Assembly (NCBI RefSeq): GCF_010093535.1
Contig: NW_022985177.1
Span: forward strand, 1,082,689-1,137,678
Source: Lindgomyces ingoldianus
Lineage: Eukaryota; Ascomycota; Dothideomycetes; Pleosporales; Lindgomycetaceae
Length of the DNA stretch: 54,990 nt
Reading direction: 5' to 3'
Part shown: positions 24,601 through 33,400 of the stretch, piece by piece
Position numbering within the stretch: position 1 is the first letter of the stretch
How the letters are laid out: the number at the start of each line of letters is the position of its first letter
Notes under the pieces: generated by a model
The model's database searches: none
Told to the model about the DNA's origin: nothing
Seen by the model: the letters and a program-made list of their open reading frames with translations, nothing else
Made by a program: the position numbers and the translations under genes

Positions 24601-26370
24601 GAATGTATAACTTATAATTAAAAACAAAGATCTATACTAATGTATCCCTTAGAGCTAGCAGAGCTGCGTTATACTAAAAGCAGGAAGACAGAAAATAGCA
24701 CCTAGTTGTGTACTACTCTGCTAAGTTCTTAGGCCCTAAAGCAGGCTACAGCATACCTAACAAAGAACTAAAAGTAATATTAAATGCTATAAAAGTATAG
24801 GCTACAGAGCTACATAGAATAGCAAAGCTATTTAATATTATAACTAATTATATAAACTTAGTTATGTTTTTGTTAGTAAAAAAACTATTACTAATGCATA
24901 TAAAATAAGTAATAAAACTTGCACAGTTTAACTATATTATTAAGCACATGCCTAGAGCATAAAACTAGTAGGCTAATGCCCTTAGCTAGAAACTAGATTA
25001 CTTTAATAAAGAAAAAAAAGGAACTAAAGAGTTTACACTTTTTAAGAAAACTAATAAAGAATAAGTTTATAATAGACTTTAACTTATAAAAAAATTCTAC
25101 ATGCTTATAGCTAGTAAGTAAGAATAGAAGAACTTAATCTAAGAATATTATAAATCTCTAATATTTAGACATCTAGGAATAGGCACCTTTTAGAAGAAGC
25201 TAAGGGCTGCTATACTACAACAAATACTAAAAGTAAAGCAACTATGCATAAAGGTGCTTAAAGAATGTAATACCTGCAATAAAAATAACTTAAGAAAGCA
25301 TAAGGCCTATAAATATCTTTAACTAATTAAAGCACTAAAGCTACTATAAATAATAATTATAATAAACTTTATTATAAGATTACCTCTGTCTAAAGAACTA
25401 AAGACAGACAGGATGTACAACATAATTATAGTAGCCCTAGATAAAACTACTAAGTATCTATACACTTAGCCCTTAGAAAAAATAATAATAGCTAAGAAAT
25501 TTATTTATAAATTAAAGCAAAATGTAGTATTAGTATATAAATGTCCTAGAATTATTATCTTTAATTAAAATAAGCTGTTTACTAGCAGCTTTTAGAAAGT
25601 AGTAATACAACACCTTAGCATAGCACATAAGCTATTAATAGCCTACCACCTGCAAATAGACAGACAGACTAAAAGAGTAAATGCAAAAATAAAAAAATAT
25701 TTAAAAAAATACATTTTTTACACTTAGAATAACTAGCTAAAATAGCTTCTAATAGCGCAGCTAGTAATTAATAATGTAAAATTAGCTATAATAAAAGAAA
25801 CACTATATAAAGCTAATTTTAAATACAACCTGTACTTTATGTTGCACAGAAGTTAACCTACAGACCTATAAAAATTAATAGATTAGCTAATAAACCTATA
25901 TTAAATACATAAAAGGTTAGCTGTTAAAGCAAGATTTAGTAAAGTAATAATAAAAAAGTATGTAAACAAATTATAACAGCTAGGACTAAAAATTTACTTA
26001 AAAGACTACATGTATTTTAACACTAAAAATCTTAGGATACCTAGACCTTCTAGAAAGCTAGTAAAAAAAAAAATAAGACTATACAAAGTTCTTTAGACCT
26101 AATAAGACAACTGCAAGCTTAAGCTTCCCCTATATATAAAGATACACCTATAGTTTTATATCTCTAGATTAGAAAAAGCACCTAAAGAGATTTCTTTATC
26201 TACTTAAGAATAAAAAAATAAAAAAGCAGAATATAAAGTTAAACATATTATTAGTAATTAAAAAAACTAAAAAGAATTTTTAGTAAAATAAAAAAAGTAG
26301 CTTACTAGTAAAAACACATAGAAACTAGCTAAGAATTTAAGAAACGCGCAGCTGTTAGTATAAAAGTACC
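21690..26370 (+). pseudogene. Gag-Pol remnant of the chromovirus
   Basis: Recognisable landmarks in changing frames: a gag zinc knuckle near 21700-21750 (GLCLNYKKVEHFY, a Cys mutated); the protease active site near 23050-23095 (ALIDSRCTFTMIN, where DSG is usual); the RT catalytic block near 24175-24210 (VYLNNILIYL in place of YLDDILIY); a downstream RT block LSKCKFYITKIKYL (about 24286); RNase H near 24700-24780 (VVYYSAKFLGPKAGYS); an integrase zinc-finger CNTCN near 25270 and IAYHLQIDRQTKRVNA near 25640-25690; a chromodomain near 26229-26360, with two Trp codons now TAG. Asp-to-Asn changes in the RT aspartates alone would abolish activity. Confidence 0.88.
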
Positions 26371-27073
26371 TTTAGGCTTATTTAAAAAAAACTAGCTAGG
26401 CAATAAAGCACCTATATTAAAAGGAATAGCTATGTTATTACTAGATAGTAGCAGCCTTTAGAGACAAGTTCTAGCTAATAATAGTTAAAAAAAGGAATAG
26501 CTTTCTACTTTAGCCTTAAGAGCTTCTATTTTATCTAAGGAAGATAGATCCCTCTTTAGGTACTTTACATAATAAGCCTTTAGTAAATTTAATAACTTTT
26601 AGATATAATCTTATCTAGAACACTTCTTATTTATTACCTTTAAAGTCTTTTAAACTTAATGTAATATCTAGTTACTAAGCTTTTACTTATAAGCTTTTAT
26701 AATAAAAGCTTTTTAAAGGAGTGTCTTCTGTTTCTTCTCTAACTAATTCTATATAGTGTTAAAAATAAAAGTGTTGCACCTATTATATTTTTTTACACAC
26801 TTAACATAACTGTTTAAGGATAAAGTTAACACATAAAACAACTCTAAAAATTAGTAAGCGCTATAAGGCCTTATTTTTATTTAATAAAAAGAATTAAAAT
26901 AATAAGCAATATAAAAATAGTAAAATAAACAAGACTAACAAGCTATTTAGTATAGAATAAATAGATGTTAGGAATGCCTTTTAGTAGGCAGATGCTTACC
27001 TTATAAAAAAACTCTTACTAACACAGTTGTGTAAGTAGAGCAGCAAGGACGCTGCTAGGGAGAGAGGGCAGTG

Positions 27074-27670
27074 TGTTACAATCTACAGTTAGACTAGCGT
27101 AACCCTACTAGCAGTGCTCCACAATCTAGCTGAATTAGAGCAGGGCTTGCTTACAGACTAGCTAGAGGACACAGAGGCAGCACAGCTTTCTAAGATTATA
27201 GAAGAATGCTCTGTCTAATAGAAAGGTAGGCTGCGTGTTACTAGAAGTTTAAAGAAGCTTAAGAAGCTTTTCTTAGCAAACTTCTATAAACTCTGCTAAC
27301 TCCCCTTAGCATTCTAACACATGTATATAAGTTCCTACATTAAATAACCTTTAGAAGGTGTGTTTAATGTTTAGTTTATTTTTTACATAGACTAAGTAGC
27401 ATTTAGCTTTTTAAAAAGCTGTAATACTATTTATATATCTTATACTATATATACCTTTAACTCTGTCTAACAGGACTGTTTAACCCTAGCCTCCCTACTG
27501 CTGCACATAGGGCAAACTACAATCTAGTCACTCTCCCTCCCTCCATTAGCCTAATAGCCTGTACGTAGGACTGTACACCCTACTGGATTGGCCCCTCCTA
27601 TCCGTCCTACTCCCCCCCCCCCTAGGAACATCATAAGACCCGAGTGCTTCCTGAAGCAAGGATTGTAACA
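27074..27670 (+). repeat. 3' LTR of the chromovirus
   Basis: 597 bp from TGTTACAATCTACAG to GGATTGTAACA, followed by the TSD GTGAC. Its last 200 bases are much less AT-shifted than the 5' LTR and include a run of C at about 27611-27622. Confidence 0.9.
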
Positions 27671-27704
27671 GTGACGCGGTACACGCTGTTATACTTACAG
27701 TGCG

Positions 27705-27929
27705 TTAGTTATTTATTGTCTTTTAAGAGACCTTGTACATAGCTGTAGCATGTTGCTTTAAGAGTGTTGCGTCTTATTTAAAAGCCTAGAGCATAAGCTG
27801 TATCTAATATTCTTTTAGCGCGTTTAAATAGTGTTGTTAGGAATGCATTAGTATAAAAAAAGTAGTTTAGTAGAGTCTTAACAAAAGTAAGTAACTAAGG
27901 TGTGTAAGCAACTTGCTTGTAAAGTACGT
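27705..27929. mobile_element. Right half of a palindromic TA element
   Basis: About 225 bases of right arm ending in ...AAAGTACGT and followed by TA at 27930-27931. The left part is lost. It abuts the pogo-like transposase fragment, so it had probably inserted into that element. Confidence 0.75.
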
Positions 27930-27930
27930 T

Positions 27931-28327
27931 AGCTTAAGATCTTTCTACTATTTCTTTACTTATTTTACTAGTAAAATTGCGTAGCATGTTTCTTTTAAAA
28001 AGTATACCTTACTTATAAAGTTTGTTAATGTATTTTATAAGCTTCTGCTTTTGCTAGTTATTTAAAAGTTACTATTTATTATATTGCTCTACACAGAAGC
28101 CCTAGGCTCTGCAATACCTTTACAACAGTGTTAATTAATTAACACTATATTTTCTTATAGTTTTTTTCTATACTAACTTTTTTACTAGGCTTTAGAGATT
28201 TTAACAGCACAATTGCTTTTAAAATTAGATCTATATTAGTATAGTAAGTATTATGTGGCAATTTTAAAGTTCCCGGCAAAATTGTGCGTCAGGTGAGGCT
28301 GGGCGTCAGGTGCCAAGATACGGTAGG
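27931..28327 (-). mobile_element. Fot1/pogo-like transposon, 5' end and HTH remnant
   Basis: On the minus strand a GC-rich end (28283-28327, two copies of CACCTGACGC-type words) precedes a RIP-mutated protein-like stretch. Pieces such as LIKYINKLYK, GILFKRNMLRNFTSKI and YSVN match the spacing of the N-terminal DNA-binding HTH region (CENP-B/Tc5 type) of Fot1/pogo transposases. The catalytic DDE part is absent, cut by the palindromic element at 27929. Assignment rests on pattern only. Confidence 0.55.
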
Positions 28328-28702
28328 GTCCGCACCGGAGTCGGACGCGGGCGACAGCAGCTAGAGCCGGGGCGGCGCGGTGGGGCTAGCCGCGGCATTG
28401 CGCAGTTCTCAGAACAGCGCCTCAGAACAGAACTCGAGAGCTCTCAAACAGGTGATCAGCTGACTCCTTCAGGATCACGAAGGATTCCTCCCACTTGTGC
28501 GACACAAGGAAGGATATTAAGGACGCCCCAAGCTCAAGGCGGCCGTCGTCTACATGTGTAGGGCGAGATGACGCACTACCTACAACATCTTGCATAGTTG
28601 GCAAGGTCACAGAACATTACGAGAACATATACCATTTAGCGCCACAGCCTCGCATATTTACCTTCCTCTCTCCACGCATCATCTCCATCGCCTCGCGACA
28701 CA

Positions 28703-29328
28703 ATGAAGCTGTTCCACCTTCCATTACTTGTCGCACCGCTGTCCTGCGCTCTCTTCGTTCCAGCATCGCATCAGGTAGCACTTGTCGACTCACACCACCA
28801 TGCCGAACGCGAAAAAGTTCCCGGCGACAATCCAGCATATTACACTCGTGAAAAAGCAGCCGATCAGCTCTTCGAGATAGATGAGTTCACTGTGTCTCCG
28901 AACCCAGTGGTTTCGTAAGCGCGACGTCGCCGTGGTGAGCTACCATCTGCGTCGGATGCTAACGAGGACGCAGAGACCACCGCGTTTTCTTTTACCTCCG
29001 TGGCGATACAGGAACCCGTGATCTACCGGGCCTTGCCGACGCTACGCTTGAGCTTTGGGCTCAGGAAACCAGTCGCGAAGACAAGCCTGAGTACACGATT
29101 AAGAAGAAGCTCTCTGATTTCAAACCGTTCACGGTGAGGAACGAAGACGACTACACCTATGGCGGTCCGCTTATCAAAGGATCCAATGAGATTGTGGGCG
29201 ACTTGTGGGTACTAGCTTGGGACCCAGAAGGACATGGGACTGTGGACTTGGATATTGAAGCGGTAGCTAGGCTGCCGGATGACAGAATCTTGTTTGCTTT
29301 TGAGGCTAGCGTGTCATACGAGGTCTAG
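28703..29328 (+). CDS. Secreted ML-domain-like (NPC2/PG-PI transfer type) protein
   Basis: Exons 28703-28914 and 28974-29328 join across a 59-bp intron (GTAAGC ... GCTAAC ... GCAG) to 188 codons in frame. Residues 1-20 form a signal peptide (MKLFHLPLLVAPLSCALF). The following VPGDNPAYY, FEIDEFTVSPNPVVS and FYLRG match the opening of fungal ML-domain lipid-binding proteins. The later GPLIKGSNEIVGDLWVLAWD and ILFAFEASVSYEV fit the last strands of an immunoglobulin-like sandwich. The mature protein has no cysteine at all, while classical NPC2-type proteins are held by conserved disulfides, so this may be a diverged branch. Lipid binding is inference. Confidence 0.7.
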
Positions 29329-29957
29329 TAAGGATGGATTGATGGGGCCAAGTATGTCGCCTGGTGGGGGTCTAATACGTCCAAATGATTTTGTCAGGGT
29401 TCTTTATACAGCCTTTTCGTTTCCTCGTGTCTATTTTTGTTTCCTGTCCCTTAGTGTATCTAGTTAAACTTCGTAAGAGCGTAAAAAACATGGTTTATAT
29501 GACTGTTTCGCATAGAGACTATGGGGTGTGACGAGTTCCTTCAAAATATTCCGAAGCGAACCACGCCCAAGACAGTAGGCTTAGAGCCATATGTTGGACC
29601 ATTAAGTCAGGGAACAGACGCAAGGTCAATTTTGCCCCGAACGTGTTCCTGGACGTTGTTCCTGCATCAGAGAGGATAGCAGTGCGTGTACAGTCGGGGC
29701 GAGAGGTTTACCAAGTGCAGCGCCTCAATCATCAGGATTTCAGGAAGGGGCGTAATGGACTTGAGTACTCGATACTGTGTTCATTTAGAGACTCTCGTGA
29801 TATGCACTGCGCGGAGACCTCTATATAAAGAGTCAAATATGTCTGCGAACTTGAGCCGTTCATTGCAACGTTGTTTGATAGTTCGATCTTACGTCAACAA
29901 ATTTAGCTCGGGCAGCGAATTTCATCTATACTTCAACTCAAATCTACTATTTGCCCT
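29329..29957. other. Intergenic region
   Basis: No gene recognised between the ML-like gene and the SGNH esterase gene. Open frames at 29643-29828 and 29686-30000 show no motif. The promoter of the next gene should lie here. Confidence 0.5.
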
Positions 29958-31592
29958 ATGCTGGGTCTATCCACTCTACTGCTGCTTTTTGCGGCACTAG
30001 GCGATGGAGCTGCTATTTTGCCACGCGATGATCCTTCTCCAGCCGTGAAGAAAGCTTTGGAAGATGCCGGGGTCGATGTCAGGAAAAGAGTAGTCAACCC
30101 AAAGAATGTAAGTTTCTATTTTCGTTCCAATCATACATATTAAAGAGGGGGGATGTGATGATCATTTTGCTTGGGGCTTGTCAGCCATCAGGAAGTCCTT
30201 ATAGCATGTGATGAATAGTACACTAACTACAAAGCAGAAAATTGACCAAGTGCTCTCAATCGGCGATTCGTATTCGGCAGGCATTGGAGCCAACAGCTGG
30301 TACGACGAATATGGGGAGACCAACTGTTCTAGGTACCTCGGTGCTTGGCCTGTTCAGCTCGTGAGAAAGGACGAATGGAAAGACCTTGGGAAAGACGGCA
30401 AACAGCCGTCGCTTACCTTCGGTCCATGTTCAGGCAACGTCATGGTGGACGTACGCGAAAAGATGCTCGAGCAGGGCGATGCCAAAGATACCTTTAGGAT
30501 GGGCCCCAAAGATTGGCCCTATACTCCGATTGGAAAGCCTCAGATTGCAGTCATGACGATATCTGGCAACGACATCAAGTTTTCCGGAATTGTCAATGAT
30601 TGTGTGTTTAGATATAGGCCTAAGATGGGCTGCGACCAGCGGTTAGCAGACTCAAGGAGGATTCTTGAGACCCCTGAGTTTAAACAGGAGCTCCGGCTCA
30701 CTTACGCCAAGGTCATTGCCGCCGGAAGACAAGCCGGGGGTTCGGATCCACCCGAAAGCTTCCAGCTCTACGCAGGTAGGTTTCGCAGTTCTAAACATCC
30801 GAGACCTCTTACTAACATTAGTTACGCTCAGGTGGCTACATCGGACTGTTTAATCATGACGACACTGACTGTGATAAGGTATACTGGAACGTCCTCAACG
30901 GCTGGTTCGCTTACAAGCAGTGGCTCACTACTGATCTCAGGAAGCGGTTTAATACTCTAGTTGACGATCTCAACGCACTCATTAAATCGGTAGCCGAAGA
31001 GCTCGGGCCTTGGGGTGTAGTCTACGTCGATAGCTACAATGAGGGATTCAACGATCACCGCTTCTGCGAACACCGCGAACCGAAGTGTATTCATAGCAAC
31101 AAGAACCAGGACAAGGATATAGACACCAAGATATGGTCGTACAAAAGCCCATGGTTTGGCAAGGATGTTCCTTGGCCTATCCACAATGACGGCGAGGGTA
31201 GTGATCGATCCAAGATATGCACATCAGATGCGGGAAACGAGGAAAATCCAGACGGTGGCCAAGATCAGACCGACGACGTTAACAAACTTGAAAGAATTGC
31301 AGATATTCTGGTTCCTAACCCAGAGGAACGCCAAAAAATGAAAGACAACAAGGATCTAGCTCCATGGAATGTCAGCGACGGCAACTGGGACCAATACGAC
31401 AATGTGTTTGAGATGATGCAAGACCGGCTGAAACTTCATGATGACCCGGCCAAGGTCAAGTGGGCTTACGACGATACATACCGTATGTTCCACCCGAAGA
31501 AGTCCGGCTACCTGTTCTTCGCCAACAGCTGGATGGACAAGATCAAAGCAAACCGAAAGTTGGAAGAACCTCCACAGGACCCTCCTCCTTAA
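29958..31592 (+). CDS. Secreted SGNH/GDSL esterase, possibly shortened
   Basis: Exons 29958-30107, 30238-30775 and 30832-31592 (introns 130 and 56 bp, both GTA...CAG with CTAAC branch-like sites) join in frame to 482 aa. Signal peptide MLGLSTLLLLFAALGDGAA. Block I is LSIGDSYSAGIG with Ser about 61 as nucleophile; block III is ISGNDIKFSG with Asn about 161; the catalytic His is at about 450 in RMFHPKKSGYLFFANSW. YVDSYNEGFNDHRFCEH lies before a long acidic insertion. It probably cleaves esters of lipid or acetylated sugar; substrate unknown. The TAA at 31590 is followed by 31 further sense codons in the same frame, so the present stop may be a mutation. Confidence 0.85.
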
Positions 31593-32028
31593 GATCCCAA
31601 GCCGACCAAGGCTCTGTCAATCATGTTCGAGTCCAAGTACGACCATACTGAAGGCGAAGCCCCTGACTGGGTGACTCTGGTTTAAGAGAACTTGGCTTTT
31701 CTATGAGCACAACATTGGAGACCCTGTGGGATGCTTCGACAGGGATAATACCTGGAAATTTGAAGAGCCTATGTCGGAGAAAGATGATGATATGCCCGAA
31801 TGGCCCTCAAACCCAGAGATCAACCGTGAGACCTTCCAAGACCAAGAAGTTCTTCCCAAAGATTGCTCTTATAGGAATGATGGAACCAATCCGGGCAGAC
31901 TATTTTGCCCCGATTTGCCAGACGGAGGTGTCAATTGTAAGGAGCACGAGGATCACAAGAAGCCAGAGAAGACGTATGAATGCGGAGATGAGGGGTGCCG
32001 GCGCGCCGTCGTCGTTTGTGAGTGGTAG
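31593..32028 (+). pseudogene. Decayed C-terminal extension of the SGNH esterase
   Basis: Directly after the TAA at 31590 the same frame continues with DPKPTKALSIMFESKYDHTE and GEAPDWVTLV to a second stop at 31683. A shifted frame then reads LFYEHNIGDPVGCFDRDNTW and runs to a stop at 32028 through a Cys-containing tail (LPKDCSY, LFCPDLPDGGVNC, YECGDEGC). No intron with consensus ends bridges the shift. Best explanation: an ancestral, longer protein with a Cys-rich C-terminal domain, now separated by one stop and one frameshift. A separate small gene is possible but no start is convincing. Confidence 0.6.
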
Positions 32029-32524
32029 AATATTAGAGAAGTTGGGTTCAAGTTGGGAATCTGGAAGACCTGGGGTTCGGAGTTTTTTACTCTACATTAT
32101 TCTTCCTTGTTATTATAGGCGACGCAGTTTTTAAGTTATGCCTAGAGAAATACATTTCGAATTATTTAAAGAGAAAAATGTTTCTAGACTCCTCCAGGTC
32201 AGAGTCTCTAAGGCATGACAAATATACGGAATAAAACGCACTGCGAGTCCCGATCCCGAGTTGTGGGGCATGCCGCTAACTAGGACATGCGACGTCATGA
32301 TTGCGCGACGAATCAGATCCCAGTAGAATGCGGTGCTCGTCAGCACCCCGCTATGCCCGTCCATTCGCTGGTACCCCAACAGCTCATACTTCTACCACCT
32401 ACCCTCGCCGACACTGTTAATGCTCCCGGTACGCTTTCTACGACTCAGAATTACCTCACTGCAAGCTTCTTTTCGACCAAAATCTTACATTCAGTCGAAA
32501 TCGTTCGGAAAGAGCGTTCGGAGA

Positions 32525-33130
32525 ATGGCGCAGGAGTTCAAGCTCACGTAACGTCCCTCAATTTAAAAAAGGAGAGAAGCAAGAGGTGGAAGTTGAGGGC
32601 GTCGAGGGGGGAAAGGTGCTCCTTCTGGAGGTCGAGGATAAGATTCACGCTACATCTGCCAACTGTACACACTACGGAGCTCCTTTAGCCAAGGGTGGGC
32701 TTACTCCGGATGGCCGACTTACGTGCCCGTGGCATGGAGGTAAATAACGTGATCCCACATTTTCTGAGCATGCAATTGACATGCCCCAGCTTGCTTTTCT
32801 GTTTCAACAGGCGACGTCGAAGACGCCCCCGCACTAGATCCACTCTCCAAGTACGAAGTGGTGGAGAAGGATGGCGCAGTCTATGTCAAGACGGTCCAAG
32901 ATACTCTCAATGCTAATCGAAGATTCCTGAATTTGAAGTGTTCGTCAGTGAGCAAAGGCAAGGTTCTTGTAATCGGAGGGTACGACGATCCAACTACGCA
33001 GATTTCATTGCTCTGCTAACCGCATGACAGCGGATCAGGCACCTTTGGCGCCATCGAAGGGCTGCGAGGTGGAGGATATACTGGTCAGATCACTGTGATC
33101 TCGAAAGAAGGCGTCCGGCCGATTGACCGA
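32525..33130 (+). pseudogene. 5' fragment of Rieske/AIF-type NAD(P)H reductase (AIFM3-like)
   Basis: Starts MAQEFKL, then two one-base shifts around 32545-32570, then a Rieske [2Fe-2S] domain: CTHYGAPLAKGG and CPWHGACFSVSTG supply the Cys-His pairs. Predicted introns are 32740-32789 and 32980-33030, both GT-AG and frame-keeping. They lead into VSKGKVLVIGGGSGTFGAI, the FAD dinucleotide-binding loop, and GYTGQITVISKEG. Similarity stops after RPIDRT at about 33130, where family members continue for some 350 residues. Intact homologues act as flavoprotein reductases related to apoptosis-inducing factor 3. This copy cannot make a full enzyme. Confidence 0.8.
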
Positions 33131-33400
33131 ACGGCGATGGCGAGCTCGACTTGCGGCACAGTCCGAGAAGGGGCAGCAAGCAGCCAGGCCACGAAGACAT
33201 GTTCGCGTCCGATGATGCCGATGCCGACACACCCGCACACGGGTCAGATCTGCAAGCTACGCCGCGGTCGCGTAGAAATCACTCGCAACAACAGTCTGTC
33301 TTCCCGGTGCCAATGTCCTTCACATAGGCGTTCATCGCAGTTGGGAATCCAGCCGTGCTAGCCTTAGACAAAGTTAGCATTACTTGCATGCTTTGTGATG

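Larger units (their letters stand above)
19990..27670 (+). mobile_element. Full-length Ty3/Gypsy chromovirus, RIP-inactivated
   Basis: A 7681-bp LTR retrotransposon with TSD GTGAC at 19985-19989 and 27671-27675. Order on the + strand: LTR, gag with zinc knuckle, protease, reverse transcriptase, RNase H, integrase, chromodomain, polypurine tract (about 27054-27073, GGGAGAGAGGGCAG), LTR. This order defines Metaviridae-type elements, and the C-terminal chromodomain places it among chromoviruses. All frames are riddled with TAG/TAA and Asp-to-Asn type changes that fit CpA-to-TpA mutation on both strands. No open frame of useful length remains. Termini are TG...CA. Confidence 0.93.

Noticed and set aside
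28310..28610. GC-rich frames on both strands upstream of the ML-like gene
   Set aside because: They begin in a transposon terminal motif and have biased, motif-free translations; more likely terminus plus promoter DNA.
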